The notes: a model not told the origin generated them from the sequence alone. DNA of 64,000 nucleotides from DATADW01 sp963733905 (GCA_963733905.1 CAVTEU010000006.1:455979-519978), one strand, 5' to 3'; positions 26,315 to 36,184 are shown, counted from the stretch's first letter. Program-made: numbers and translations.

Positions 26315-28531
26315 ATGCCGGACCCACCCTTCGACGGCCCAGGCAGGGCTCTCGCATACCTCGCAACTGTCGAGGTGGACCGTGTCCCCACGGTGTCAGA
26401 CAAGCGCGCCCAGCTGTTGCGCAAGGGGGGGATCGAGACGGTGGCGGACCTGATCCTCCATGTCCCGCGCCGCTACATCGACCGGAGCAACAGCGTCCGG
26501 ATCGCCGACCTCCCCCGCGACACCGAGGTCACGTGCTCGCCGAGGTGATCTCGGTGTCGAAGCGCCGCCCGAGGCGCAACCTGGTCATGGTCGACGCGGT
26601 CTTCACCGACGGCACGGGCCGCCTGAAGGCCACCTGGTTCAACCAGGCCTTCCGTGAGCGCCAGCTACAGCCCGGGTGCCGAGGTGGCGCTGTCGGGCAA
26701 GATCGAGTGGTTCCGGGGGGCGCCGCAGATGAAGAGCCCGGCGGTCGACATGCTCGGTGGCAAGGAGAGCCTGGTCACGGGGCGGATCGTCCCCATCCAC
26801 CCATCGGTCCAGGAGGTGAGCTCGGGCCACCTGCGGCGCGCCATATTCGAGGCCCTGGCGGTGGCGAGGCCGGTCTCCGACCCGGTCCCCGAGGTGATAC
26901 TGGCCGAGCTGGGGCTGATGGAGCGGGACGCCGCCTTCGGGGGCATCCACTTCCCCGAGACGCTCGACCAGGTGGCGGCGAGCCGGCGCCGGCTCGCCTT
27001 CGACGAGTTGTTCCGGCTCGAGGTGGCGCTGGCGGCGCAGCAGCGCCATCGGCGCGAGACGAGCAAGGGGATCGTCCACGACGCCGGGCGGACGCTCGCC
27101 CGGCACTTCGTCGACCACCTTCCCTTCCGGCTCACGTCGGCCCAGGTCCGAGCGCTGGAGGAGATCGAGACCGACCTGGCATCGGCCGACCCGATGCACC
27201 GGCTGCTCCAGGGCGAGGTCGGATCGGGGAAGACGGTGGTGGCCGTGGCCAGCCTGCTGGCAGGGGTGGAGGGCGGCTACCAGGGGGCGGTGATGGCACC
27301 AACCGAGGTGCTCGCCGAGCAGCACTTCCTCAGCATCACGGCCTTGCTCGATCTGGCGGGAATGGCTCCCGAGGTCGAGGGCGAAGAAAGCCGTCTCGGC
27401 ATGGACTCGCTGTTCGCCGGGCCCTCCGACCAGCGCTCTGCTCGGCCGGTGGTGGTGGCGCTGCTCACCGGTTCGAGCGCCGAGGTGACCAGCCGGCCGC
27501 GCGGCGGGGTACGCCGCCGGGACCTGCTCGACATGATCGCCGCCGGCGATGTGGATCTGGTGATCGGGACCCATGCGCTCATCCAGGAGGGAGTGCACTT
27601 CCACCGGCTCGGTGTGGCGGTGGTCGATGAGCAGCACCGCTTCGGGGTCCACCAGAGGGTCGACCTCAAGGAGAAGGCGGGGGACGTCGACCCCGACCTT
27701 CTCATCATGACGGCGACGCCCATCCCGCGGACTCTGGCGATGACCCTCTACGGGGATCTGGATGTCACCTTGCTCGATGCCATGCCACCGGGCCGTGCCG
27801 TGGTGACGACCGTCCACGTCGGCATGGGATCGCCAGATTGGGCACGCGTTCAGCAGCTGATCCGCGAACACGTTGCCGAGGGCCACCAGGCCTTTGTCGT
27901 CTGTCCGCTTGTCGAGGACAGCCCCAAGGTGGAGGCTGCTTCTGCGACCACCGAGTTCCAGCGGCTGCAACGGGTGCTCACCGGGCTGAGGGTTGGGTTG
28001 ATCCACGGGCAGTTGCCGTCGGTCGAGAAGGAATCGGTGATGCGGGCGATGAGAGCAGGCGAGATCGACGTGCTCGTGGCCACCACCGTGATCGAGGTCG
28101 GGATCGACCTCCCCAACGCCACCGTGATGGTGATCGAGGATGCCGACCGTTTCGGTTTGAGCCAGCTCCACCAACTCCGAGGCAGGGTCGGCCGGGCCGG
28201 GTTCCCCTCGACCTGTGTGCTGATGTCGGAGCCCACCACCGAGGAGGGCGAGCAGAGGGTGGCGGCCATGGTGGCCAGCACCGACGGTTTCGTGCTCGCC
28301 GAGGAGGACCTGAAGATCCGTGGTCAGGGGACCGTTTTCGGCGCCCGTCAGTCCGGTCTGCCAGATCTGCGGCTCGCCGACATCCTGCGCGACGCCGACC
28401 TCCTGGTCACGGCACGGCGCGAAGCCTTCCGCCTGGTAGGCGCCGACCCTCAGCTCGACGACAACCCCGAACTCAAGGCCGAAGTGACCGCCTTCCTCGG
28501 CGAAGACGTCCAATGGCTGTTCAAGTCGTGA
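26315..28531 (+). CDS. recG: ATP-dependent DNA helicase RecG (two frame breaks)
   Basis: About 739 residues. RecG remodels stalled forks and Holliday junctions. The N-terminal wedge domain includes LILHVPRRYIDRSN, then after breaks near 26535 and 26675 RLKATWFNQAFRERQL and VALSGKIEWFRGAPQMKSPA (OB fold). Helicase motifs are LLQGEVGSGKTVVAVASLLA, APTEVLAEQHF, VVDEQHRFGVHQR (DEQH box), MTATPIPRTLAMTLYGDLD, VLVATTVIEVGIDLPNATVM and QLHQLRGRVGRAG. The wedge and the ATPase are both complete in sequence. The stop is followed by heptamer repeats and rsmD. Confidence 0.93.
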
Positions 28532-28540
28532 GCGCAGCAG

Positions 28541-28575
28541 TCTTCCGTCTTCCGTCTTCCGTCTTCCGTGCTCCG
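28541..28575. repeat. Heptanucleotide repeat, four copies of TCTTCCG
   Basis: Four perfect tcttccg units (28541-28568) and a variant tgctccg fill the gap between the recG stop and the rsmD start. The sequence matches the array at 16862 in a different phase. Confidence 0.75.
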
Positions 28576-28579
28576 GCTC

Positions 28580-29122
28580 ATGAGAATCATCGCCGGGTCG
28601 GCCAAGGGGAGGCGGCTCGAGGCACCCCGGACCTCGAACACCAGGCCCATCACCGACCGGGCCAAGGAGTCGATCTTCTCCTCTCTGGGTGACCGGGTGC
28701 TGGGCGCCCGGGTGCTCGACCTCTACGCGGGTTCTGGAGCGTTCGGGTTCGAGGCGCTCAGCCGGGGCGCAGGGTCGGTCGAGTTCGTAGAGCGGGGACG
28801 GGAGGCTGTCGGTGTGCTCCGGCGCAATGTCGATAGCACCCGCTTGGGCGGGAAGATCGTCGCTGACGACGTGGTGCGTTTCCTCGAAAGAACGTCGGAA
28901 ACCTACGACCTGGTCTTCGTTGACCCTCCCTATGCCCTCTCGCTAGCTTCGGTCGAGCAGGTCATCGGTCTGGTGGACCTCAAGTTGGACCGGGACGGGG
29001 TGGTGATCCTCCACCGCCGGGTGGGGGGAGACCTGCCGGTCATCCCACAATCCCTCCATATGGACGATGATCGACGCATCGGCGACAGCCGGGTCCTCCG
29101 ATTCCTGAAGGAGACGAGGTGA
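28580..29122 (+). CDS. rsmD: 16S rRNA (guanine(966)-N2)-methyltransferase RsmD
   Basis: Uninterrupted 180 residues. MRIIAGSAKGRRLEAPRTSN and RPITDRAKESIFSSLGD are the family N-terminal blocks. RVLDLYAGSGAFGFEALSRG is the SAM-binding motif and LVFVDPPYALSL contains the catalytic DPPY. It methylates G966 of 16S rRNA in the small subunit. ATG 28580 is chosen over the earlier in-frame codons that lie in the repeat. It is followed by coaD at a spacing of 46 bases. Confidence 0.92.
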   Translation: MRIIAGSAKGRRLEAPRTSNTRPITDRAKESIFSSLGDRVLGARVLDLYAGSGAFGFEALSRGAGSVEFVERGREAVGVLRRNVDSTRLGGKIVADDVVRFLERTSETYDLVFVDPPYALSLASVEQVIGLVDLKLDRDGVVILHRRVGGDLPVIPQSLHMDDDRRIGDSRVLRFLKETR

Positions 29123-29168
29123 GCATCTCATCCGCTGCCACGAGGGCGGCTCGACCGGGGACCTCGTC

Positions 29169-29648
29169 TTGACCAGTGCCCTCTGCCCCGGGAGCTTCGA
29201 CCCACCCACCCACGGGCACATCGACGTGATCCAGCGCGCCGCCAGCATCTTCGACCGTGTGATCGTCGCCGTGGTCCGCAATCCGTCGAAGTCGGCGCTG
29301 TTCACCACCGAGGAGCGCGTGATCCTCCTCGAGGAGGTGCTCGCTGATACCCCCGGAGTGGAGGTAGCCTCATTCGAAGGGCTCCTGGTGCAGTTCGCCC
29401 GGGATCGGGGCGCGGACGTGATCGTCAAGGGACTGCGAGCCATGAGCGATTTCGACTACGAGCTGCAGATGGCTCAGATGAACTTCCGCCTCGAGGAGTT
29501 CGACACCGTGTTCATCGCCACCAACCCCGAGTACGGGTATCTCTCGTCATCGCTGGTGCGCGAGGTCGCCCGGCTCGGCGGGTCCATCGAGGACCTCGTT
29601 CCCCGGGTGGTGTCCAAGGCTCTCAAAGAGAAGCTGGCCAATGGTTGA
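29169..29648 (+). CDS. coaD: Phosphopantetheine adenylyltransferase
   Basis: Uninterrupted 159 residues. CoaD makes dephospho-CoA from phosphopantetheine and ATP. SALCPGSFDPPTHGHIDVIQ carries the T-x-G-H nucleotidyltransferase motif, VKGLRAMSDFDYELQMAQMN is the substrate-binding block, and YLSSSLVREVARLGG is the second ATP motif. The start is TTG 29169; no better start gives the family N-terminus. The stop overlaps the next ATG by eight bases, so translation is coupled to the sepIVA-like gene. Confidence 0.93.
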   Translation: MTSALCPGSFDPPTHGHIDVIQRAASIFDRVIVAVVRNPSKSALFTTEERVILLEEVLADTPGVEVASFEGLLVQFARDRGADVIVKGLRAMSDFDYELQMAQMNFRLEEFDTVFIATNPEYGYLSSSLVREVARLGGSIEDLVPRVVSKALKEKLANG

Positions 29649-30171
29649 CGAAGACATCATCGCCGAGGATCCCGAGGAGGAGCGCGAGCCCCTCACCTCG
29701 GTGGGCGAGCTACAGGAACTCGTGGATGAGATGGTCGTCGCCCTGCGCGAGGCCCGGACGGTCCCGCTGTCGAGCAACGTGCTGGTGGATCGCGAGCAGT
29801 TCCTCGCCAACCTCGAGCGACTCCGCCAGGACTTGCCCGACGAGATGCGGGCGGCGAGGTGGATGGTGCGCGAGCGTGAGGCCTTCATCGGCCGCACCAA
29901 CGAAAAGGCGCGCGACGTCATGGACAAGGCAAGGGCGAGGGCGACCGAGTTGGTCTCCCAATCGCGCATCATGGCCGAGGCCGTGGAAGAGGCAAACGCC
30001 CTGATCCGCCAGGCGGAAGCCGAGGGGAGCCGGATCAGGCTCGAGGCCGAGGATGAGATCGACCGCTGGTTCGTCCGCCTCGACTCGGTGTTCACCGGGG
30101 TGGTCAACCAGTTGCGCGATGCCCGTGCCGAGTTGTACGAGGCGAGGCAGGTCGACGAAGTACCGGAGTGA
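29641..30171 (+). CDS. sepIVA: SepIVA/DivIVA-like coiled-coil protein
   Basis: 176 residues, strongly charged and helical. The N-terminus is acidic (MVDEDIIAEDPEEEREPLTS). VGELQELVDEMVVALREART and DREQFLANLERLRQDLPDEM look like helices, and a long coil follows (AFIGRTNEKARDVMDKARAR, EAEGSRIRLEAEDEIDRW). In mycobacteria the gene in this position (Rv2927c, between coaD and the DUF177 gene) is SepIVA, a septal DivIVA-domain protein needed for division. Position and coil structure support orthology; the division role here is inferred. It overlaps both neighbours (coaD by eight bases, DUF177 by four). Confidence 0.75.
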   Translation: MVDEDIIAEDPEEEREPLTSVGELQELVDEMVVALREARTVPLSSNVLVDREQFLANLERLRQDLPDEMRAARWMVREREAFIGRTNEKARDVMDKARARATELVSQSRIMAEAVEEANALIRQAEAEGSRIRLEAEDEIDRWFVRLDSVFTGVVNQLRDARAELYEARQVDEVPE

Positions 30172-30686
30172 GCGTGCAGGCCAACTCCTCCCTCCACTTC
30201 CCGGTTGGCGATCTGCTCCACCGGGTCGGCGCCAGGCGCGACATCTCGGCCGAGGCGGATGTCGATGTTGCACTGGAGGCAGCCCGGGTGAACGGCCCCG
30301 TCACCGTGACCGGTGTCCTCGAGGCCATGGTCGACGGTGTCGTGGCCACGGTCGATGTGGCGGTCCCCATCCATCTGACCTGCAACCGCTGTCTCACCGA
30401 GTGGGACGAGCTGCTGCCTGCCCGGTTCGTCCATGTTTTCGCCGATCGACTCGACGAAGAGGCCAGCCCGATCCAGCCCGACGGGTCGATCGACCTCTCC
30501 GATGTGGTTCACGACGAGGTGGCGCTGGCACTGCCAATGGCCCCGCTGTGCCGGCCCGATTGCGCGGGACTTTGCCCCGTGTGCGGAACCGACTTGAATA
30601 TGGAGCCCTGCTCGGGTCATGACGACGAATCGCCTCCCGATCCGACGTCGCCGTTCTCAGCGCTCGGGCAGCTATTGGACCGTTGA
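30168..30686 (+). CDS. DUF177 (YceD) family protein
   Basis: 172 residues from GTG 30168, overlapping the previous stop (GTGA). It shows VDVAVPIHLTCNRCLTEWDE and the C-terminal Cys set LCRPDCAGLCPVCGTDLNME, the usual DUF177 signature with a possible zinc site. DUF177 genes almost always precede rpmF, as here. The E. coli homologue YceD is linked to 23S rRNA and ribosome biogenesis, but the activity is not firmly established. Confidence 0.9.
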   Translation: MSVQANSSLHFPVGDLLHRVGARRDISAEADVDVALEAARVNGPVTVTGVLEAMVDGVVATVDVAVPIHLTCNRCLTEWDELLPARFVHVFADRLDEEASPIQPDGSIDLSDVVHDEVALALPMAPLCRPDCAGLCPVCGTDLNMEPCSGHDDESPPDPTSPFSALGQLLDR

Positions 30687-30727
30687 GTCCTGGTTCACCG
30701 ACCGACTAGTCGAGGGAGCACGCACCA

Positions 30728-30907
30728 ATGGCGGTGCCCAAGAAGAAGATGTCGCGAATGCGCACCCGGCGGCGGAAGGCCGAGTGGAAACTGCACAAGC
30801 CCCGCCTCTCCACCTGCCCTCAGTGCCATGCCCCCAAGCAGCCCCACCGCGCCTGCCGGAACTGCGGCAGCTATCGCGGCCGTGAGGTCGTCAAAACCGA
30901 GGCCTGA
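30728..30907 (+). CDS. rpmF: 50S ribosomal protein L32
   Basis: 59 residues from ATG 30728: MAVPKKKMSRMRTRRRKAEW, then STCPQCHAPKQPHRACRNCG and REVVKTEA. The zinc ribbon C-x2-C ... C-x2-C (CPQC, CRNC) is complete, the Cys-containing form. It lies 41 bases after DUF177 and 24 bases before plsX, matching the usual order. The start is preceded by gggagcacgcacca. Confidence 0.95.
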   Translation: MAVPKKKMSRMRTRRRKAEWKLHKPRLSTCPQCHAPKQPHRACRNCGSYRGREVVKTEA

Positions 30908-30931
30908 TCAGGTGCCTCGATCGGCTAGCTG

Positions 30932-31907
30932 ATGGCGCGTATCGCTCTCGACGCCATGGGGGGCGACAACGCCCCACAGGAGATCGTCGCCGGTGCTGTC
31001 GCCGCAGCCGCTGAGGGCATGGACGATTGTCCTCGTGGGCGACGAGGTCATATGCAAGGACCTCCTCGCCGAGCACGGCGCCACCCTCCCCGTGGTCCAT
31101 GCCTCCGAGGTCATCGGGATGGGGGATGACGCGGGCAAGGGAGTTCGTGAGAAGCCCGATGCATCCGTGGTGCGGTGTGCCCGCCTCGTTCGTCAAGGTG
31201 AGGCGGCCGGCTTTGTCTCGGCCGGCTCCACCGGCGCAGCCATGGCGGCGGCATCTGTTGTGATCGGGCGGGCCAAGGGCGTGCAACGGGCCGCTCTCGC
31301 CACCATCTTCCCCACGCCGGGTAACGCCACGGTTGTCCTCGACACCGGAGCCAACACCGAGGTCAAGCCCGACCATCTCGCCCAGTTCGGAGTGATGGGC
31401 TCGGTGGTTTCCGAGGTCTATGTAGGGCTGGAGAACCCAAGAGTCGGGCTCCTCAACATCGGTGAGGAGGAGGCGAAGGGGCGGGACCTGGAGAAGGCGG
31501 CCTTTGCGATGCTCGAAACCGCTCCCATCAACTTCGTGGGCAACATCGAGGGCCGCGACCTGGCGGCGGGTAAGGCGGATGTGATCGTCACCGACGGGTT
31601 CACCGGGAACGTCTTGCTCAAGACCGCCGAGGGGGCCGCTTACTGGGTGATCGGTCTGGCAATGGAGGCGCTGGCCACTCTGGAGCAGACCCACCTGGAG
31701 GCGGTGCTCCCCGCTCTTCGTCGTGTGCGTCATCTGACGGACTCTGAGTCCACCGGCGGCGCTCACCTCGTCGGGCTCAAAGGGGTCGCGGTGATCGCCC
31801 ACGGCTCCTCCTCGCGCACCGCCATCTTCAACGCCCTCGCCCTGGCGCGCACCGGCGCCGACCAGGATCTCGTAGGACGGGTGGCCACCCGACTCGCCGC
31901 CCGGTGA
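30932..31907 (+). CDS. plsX: Phosphate acyltransferase PlsX (one frame break)
   Basis: About 325 residues. PlsX makes acyl-phosphate from acyl-ACP for phospholipid synthesis at the membrane. MARIALDAMGGDNAPQEIVA is the family start. After a break near 31022 the frame continues VLVGDEVICKDLLAEHGATL, ASVVRCARLVRQGEAAGFVS, AGSTGAAMAAASVVIGRAKG, VLDTGANTEVKPDHLAQFGV and VIVTDGFTGNVLLKTAEGAA. The stop overlaps the GTG of rnc by four bases. It fits the rpmF-plsX-rnc order. Confidence 0.92.
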
Positions 31908-32602
31908 CCAGCCCGTCCCCGACCGGGGGGCACCCCCTCGAGGCGTTGCTCGGTCACCGGTTCCACGACCCCGAGTTGCTGCACCGCGCCCTGGTCCACC
32001 GCTCCTATACCGCCGAGCACCCCGATGAGGCATCGAACGAGCGGCTCGAGTTCCTCGGCGACGCCGTGCTGTCCCTCGTGGTGAGCGACCTGCTCTTCTC
32101 GCGCTACCGCCACCTCGTCGAAGGGGAGATGGCCAAGGTGCGCGCCGCCACCGTCAACCGCGACGAACTGGCCGAAGTGGCGGCGGTGATCGGTCTCGGC
32201 AAGCACCTGTTGTTGGGCCGGGGTGAGGACGCCTCGGGTGGGCGGGAGAAGGGGTCGATCCTGGCCGACACCATGGAGGCGATTCTCGCCGCGCTCTACC
32301 TCGATGGGGGCATCGAGGCGGCCCGCCGCTTCATCGTGGCCCGGTGGGCGGATCGGGTCGACGACAGGTCTTCGGAGCCCGGTAGGCGCGACTACAAGAC
32401 CCGGGTGCAGGAGGTGCTGGCGCTCCGCGGCTCGCGACCGGTTTACCTGGTCGAGGGTGAGGGCCCCGACCACCGCCGCAGCTTCCGCGCCCGGCTCCGC
32501 GCCGAGGGGCGGGTGATGGGCGTCGGCGAGGGTCACTCCAAGAAGGAGGCCGAGCAGGAGGCCGCCCGCCGCGCCCTGGAAGCCCTCCAGGGTGAGGGAT
32601 GA
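31904..32602 (+). CDS. rnc: Ribonuclease III
   Basis: Uninterrupted 232 residues from GTG 31904. RNase III cuts double-stranded RNA in rRNA precursors and structured mRNAs. The catalytic signature is NERLEFLGDAVLSLVVSDLL, with KGSILADTMEAILAALYLDG (second acidic site). The C-terminal dsRNA-binding domain runs from DYKTRVQEVLALRGSRPVYL to GHSKKEAEQEAARRALEAL. Both halves are intact. mutM follows 15 bases later. Confidence 0.94.
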   Translation: MTSPSPTGGHPLEALLGHRFHDPELLHRALVHRSYTAEHPDEASNERLEFLGDAVLSLVVSDLLFSRYRHLVEGEMAKVRAATVNRDELAEVAAVIGLGKHLLLGRGEDASGGREKGSILADTMEAILAALYLDGGIEAARRFIVARWADRVDDRSSEPGRRDYKTRVQEVLALRGSRPVYLVEGEGPDHRRSFRARLRAEGRVMGVGEGHSKKEAEQEAARRALEALQGEG

Positions 32603-32617
32603 GCACCGCGGAGAGAC

Positions 32618-33447
32618 GTGCCTGAGCTCCCCGAAGTGGAGACGGTGCGCCGTCATCTCACCGAGGGCATCGAGGGAGCGACCGTCACCTCGGTGGAGGT
32701 GGGACACCCCCGGACGGCGCGCCGCCAGCCAAACCCGGCCGATCTGGTCGACCGGTTGGTGGGGCGGAGGGTCGAAAGGGTGGGGCGGAAGGGCAAGTTC
32801 CTCATGATCGAGGTCGGCGACTTCACCTGGGTCATCCACCTGGGGATGTCGGGCCGGGTCTCGCTCGATCCGCCGGACGCCGAGCGCGCCCCGCACACCC
32901 ATCTCGTGGTGGGTTTCGACACCGGGATCGAGCTGCGGCTTGGTGGATCCCCGCACCTTCGGTTTCAGCGCCGTCTACACCGACGAGGAGATCGCCGGCT
33001 CGCCGTTGCGGCTGCTCGGGGCCGACGCCTGGGAGCAGCCGCTCACCGCGGCCGAGCTGAGCGCCCGGTTGGACGGGCCGCACCGCTCCGATAAAACCGC
33101 TGTTGCTCGACCAGCGAATCGTCGCCGGGCTGGGGAACATCTATGCCGACGAGGCGCTGTTCCGTGCCGGGATCAGGCCCCATCGACCCGGCGGCTCGCT
33201 CGACGAGGAGGAGGTCGCCCGATTGGTCGAGGCGATCCCTCCGGTGGTGGCGGCTGCGCTCGCCGACGGGGGGACCAGCCTCGGAGACCTCGCCTACCTG
33301 CTCCCCGATGGCCGGGCCGGCGAGCACCTCGATCGCCTCGCCGTCTACGGCAGGGCGGGCGAGCCGTGCCATCGTTGCGGCACCCCGATCGAGAGGGCGG
33401 TGCTGCGCGACCGCTCCACCCATTGGTGCCCGGTCTGCCAGCGGTGA
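32618..33447 (+). CDS. mutM: Formamidopyrimidine-DNA glycosylase (two frame breaks)
   Basis: About 276 residues. MutM/Fpg removes 8-oxoguanine and other oxidised purines. PELPEVETVRRHLTEGIEG includes the N-terminal Pro nucleophile and catalytic Glu. WVIHLGMSGRVSL, LLDQRIVAGLGNIYADEAL (helix-two-turn-helix) and the zinc finger CHRCGTPI ... THWCPVCQR are all present. Breaks lie near 32943 and 33098. GTG 32618 puts Pro at position 2 as the mechanism needs. The stop overlaps acyP. Confidence 0.92.
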
Positions 33448-33717
33448 AGGCCATAAGAGCCGTTGTCTCCGGTCAGGTGCAGGGGGTCGGGTTCCGGGTG
33501 GCCACCGGCCGGGCCGCTCGCCGGCTCGGGGTCACCGGTTGGGTGTGCAACCGATGGGACGGGTCGGTGGATGTGATGGCGCAGGGTGAGGACGCCGCCG
33601 TGGACGAGTTGACCGCATGGCTTGCATCCGGCCCGCCCGGTGCGCTTGGTGCGATCGGTGGCGGTGGAACCGACGGCTACCGACCCGGCGCTCTCGTCGT
33701 TCGAGATCCGTGGCTAG
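33444..33717 (+). CDS. acyP: Acylphosphatase (one frame break)
   Basis: About 91 residues from GTG 33444, overlapping the mutM stop. AIRAVVSGQVQGVGFRVATG holds the active-site loop with the catalytic Arg, and VTGWVCNRWDGSVDVMAQGE holds the catalytic Asn. After a break near 33640 the end reads VRSVAVEPTATDPALSSFEI RG with stop TAG 33715-33717, matching the family's typical C-terminus. It hydrolyses acyl phosphates. In many actinobacteria smc follows directly, but here a 10 kb segment intervenes. Confidence 0.85.
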
Positions 33718-34271
33718 ACCGTGCGGTAGCGGAGGTAGACCGTCCCGTTACCGAAGCGACGCTCGTCTGCCAGTTCGAGTCTCTGTCGGAACCGGTCCGG
33801 GAGGGCCTTCTTGCCCCCTCCCACCAGAATGGGTCCCACGAAAAGGTGGATCTCGTCGACAAGCCCGCCTCTGAGTGCGTCGGCGGCCAGCGCAGCGCCA
33901 CCGACGAGGAGGTCCGAGGACGCGCTTTGTTTGATCTGGCGCACTGCCTCGGGGTCGAACTCCCGCTCGATCCTGGTGTTGGCGGTTGAGGCCGTTTCGA
34001 GCGTGCTCGAGTAGACGATCTTCTCCGCGGCCTGCCAGATGCGGGCGAAGTCGACGATGTAGGGCGGCTGCCCCGGAATCGTGTCCATGGTCTCCCACAC
34101 CGACATGACCTCGTAGAGACGGCGGCCGTACAGATGGGTTCCCGTGCTGCTTATGAGTTCGTTGATGAAGCGGTGGACCTCTTCGTCGGGCTCCGACCAG
34201 TCGAACTTGCCGGTCTCGTCCTCGATGTAGCCATCCAGCGTTGTGTTCGTCGAGTAGATCAGGTTCGCCAT
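33714..34271 (-). CDS. Dihydrofolate reductase-family (RibD C-terminal) protein
   Basis: Uninterrupted 185 residues: MANLIYSTNTTLDGYIEDET, HLYGRRLYEVMSVWETMDT, KIVYSSTLETASTANTRIER and DLLVGGAALAADALRGGLVD, then EIHLFVGPILVGGGKKALP. This is the stand-alone RibD-C/DHFR-like fold that binds NADPH. The substrate is unknown, and the catalytic residues of true DHFR are not all present. It converges on acyP with a four-base overlap of stops, and marks the left edge of the accessory segment. Confidence 0.85.
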   Translation of the reverse strand: MANLIYSTNTTLDGYIEDETGKFDWSEPDEEVHRFINELISSTGTHLYGRRLYEVMSVWETMDTIPGQPPYIVDFARIWQAAEKIVYSSTLETASTANTRIEREFDPEAVRQIKQSASSDLLVGGAALAADALRGGLVDEIHLFVGPILVGGGKKALPDRFRQRLELADERRFGNGTVYLRYRTV

Positions 34272-34346
34272 TCCGAATCACCCTTCCGTCTACGTTGAGA
34301 GCGTACGACTGTGCCCGAGGAGGCGAATCATCGGACAGGGTTGGTG

Positions 34347-34934
34347 ATGGTGACCACCTACATCGCTCTGCTGCGGGGGATCAACCTGGCGGGACGCCGC
34401 AAGGTGGCAATGCCCGCACTCCGCGAAGCGCTGGCCGAGGCCGGGTTCGAGGATGTGGCCACCTACATCCAGAGCGGCAACCTCGTGCTCGACAGCGGGA
34501 AGTCGGCCGCGGGGCTGCGCACCGAACTGGAGAAGGTGATCGAGGACCGGTTCGGGTTCGCGGTCCCGGTGATCGTGCGGACTCGCAAGCAACTCGACGC
34601 GGTGATCTCCGCCAACCCCTTCCCCGAGCCCACCGATCCGCGGCTCCTCCACGTCGTCTTCCTCGAGAAGGCGGCCAACGCCGCTGCGGTGAAGAAGTTG
34701 GCCGCGTCAGCTACCGGGTCCGACGAGGTGAAGTCGGTCGGGAAGGAGCTCTACCTCAACACCCCCGACGGGTTCGGGCGGAGCCCGCTGGCTGCCGCCA
34801 TGGCCAAGGACCCTGCCGGGATCACCGGGACCGCCCGCAACTGGCGAACCGTCCTCAAACTCGCCGAGATGGCGTGCTGGTTGAGTATCAAGGCTTCTCG
34901 TACACGACGACCTGGGTCGTGCTCTCCGAGGTGA
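34347..34934 (+). CDS. DUF1697 family protein
   Basis: About 180-195 residues: MVTTYIALLRGINLAGRRKV, ALREALAEAGFEDVATYIQS, GNLVLDSGKSAAGLRTELEK and AGITGTARNWRTVLKLAEMA. DUF1697 has no established function. The family normally ends at the LAEMA block. The extra residues here overlap the convergent methyltransferase gene, so a small indel near 34875 that would restore a stop at 34882-34884 is likely. ATG 34347 gives the conserved N-terminus. Confidence 0.85.
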   Translation: MVTTYIALLRGINLAGRRKVAMPALREALAEAGFEDVATYIQSGNLVLDSGKSAAGLRTELEKVIEDRFGFAVPVIVRTRKQLDAVISANPFPEPTDPRLLHVVFLEKAANAAAVKKLAASATGSDEVKSVGKELYLNTPDGFGRSPLAAAMAKDPAGITGTARNWRTVLKLAEMACWLSIKASRTRRPGSCSPR

Positions 34935-35605
34935 ACGGTGCGCGGTCCCATCCCGCCCAGCGCTCCCGCAGCCGGAGCCCGGCGATCTTCGCCATCAGGT
35001 CGAGCTCGGACGGCCAGACATAGCGGTACGGGGCGGAGTGGCGGACCATGTGACCGCCCTCCTCGATCCAGTGATGCGACGACAAGATCTGCCCGACCAA
35101 GTCGTCATAGGTGTCGACCCCGACATGGTCGGGCTCGAGGGCGAAGACGCTCGGTTCCTTGCCGGGCTGAGGGACGCCCACCTCGACCACAAAGCACCCG
35201 CCCGGCTCCAGGTGGGCGGCTGCGTTGGCGAAGACAGCGATCTGCTCGTCTTGTGTGGTCACGTTCATGATCGTGTTCGCCACCAGGTAGACGAGCCTGA
35301 ACGTGCCCGGGACCCGAGTTGACGTCATGTCGCCGACGGTCACCGGAACCTTCTCGGCGCCCGGCTTGGCGAGTAGCTGCTCCACCATGTGCGGCGACAG
35401 CTCGATCCCGTGAACGGCGATCCCTCGTTCGCTCAGCGGCAGTGCCACTCGACCCGTCCCGACGGCGAACTCGAGAGCAGGACCCGCCCCGCGCCAGATC
35501 GGCCAGGAAATCAACGATTGGATCGAGGACCGACGGCTCGAACTGCGCCGCTGAGTTGGCGTCGTAGATCTCGGCGATGTCTCGGTCCCACATGATCGAA
35601 CCCAT
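34888..35605 (-). CDS. Class I SAM-dependent methyltransferase (one frame break)
   Basis: About 239 residues. The N-terminus MGSIMWDRDIAEIYDANSAA joins after a break near 35495 to ALEFAVGTGRVALPLSERGI (SAM-binding motif I), HGIELSPHMVEQLLAKPGAE (motif II region), FRLVYLVANTIMNVTTQDEQ and FANAAAHLEPGGCFVVEVGV. The C-terminus ends TTQVVVYEKP. It is a small-molecule-type methyltransferase of unknown substrate. ATG 35605 or 35593 could start it. Confidence 0.78.
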
Positions 35606-35723
35606 GGCGGTCAGTGTGACGCGGACCGCGGTCACCGGCCGGGGGATTTCCGACTGGCTGGGTCAGCGCCGTTCGATTGCGTAGTCTCGACGAGGGATCG
35701 GTCAGGCATCTAAGGAGGGTCCG

Positions 35724-36162
35724 ATGACTGAGTCCGGAACGGAACCTACGACACCCCCACCGGAGCCACGGATTTGGAACCGCCCCTGGTTCATCGTTCT
35801 GGCGGTGATTGCCCTTGTGTATTGGTTGTCTGGCTGATGATGAGTGGCGGTGGAGAGACCGATACAGGAACCGGAACCACAGTGGGACAGGTTCCGATAC
35901 GACGTCACCTGAATCGGCCACCACGGTCGGTCCAACAGGCACGACGGCACCCGAAGAGGTGTCTGAGACGACTACTGCTGCAGAAACCACTCCGGAAACC
36001 ACCGTGGCGCCCGCAACCACCGTGGTGTCAACTACGGCGGCTACCGCTGACGACACCTTGGCCGTGGAGAGACACGCGCCTAACCGAGATGTGACCTTCG
36101 GCCTGAACGAGATCACAACAGTCGAGGACGTTGAGGTCTTCGGTCCCCAGAGCAACAGATAA
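35724..36162 (+). CDS. Single-pass membrane protein with Thr-rich tail (two frame breaks)
   Basis: Not recognised. ATG 35724 follows a strong ribosome site (taaggagggt). The start MTESGTEPTTPPPEPRIW is followed by one membrane segment (NRPWFIVLAVIALVYWL). After breaks near 35830 and 35890 a low-complexity Thr/Glu/Pro tail follows (VGPTGTTAPEEVSETTTAAE, TTVAPATTVVSTTAA), then a short folded end RDVTFGLNEITTVEDVEVFG. It resembles other actinobacterial envelope proteins with Thr-rich spacers. The next genes encode similar exported proteins. Confidence 0.55.
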
Positions 36163-36184
36163 GGGGTCGGGTAACGCCGGGGGC

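Noticed and set aside
16862..28575. Heptamer arrays as CRISPR
   Set aside because: Units are seven bases long without spacers, and no cas gene is nearby.
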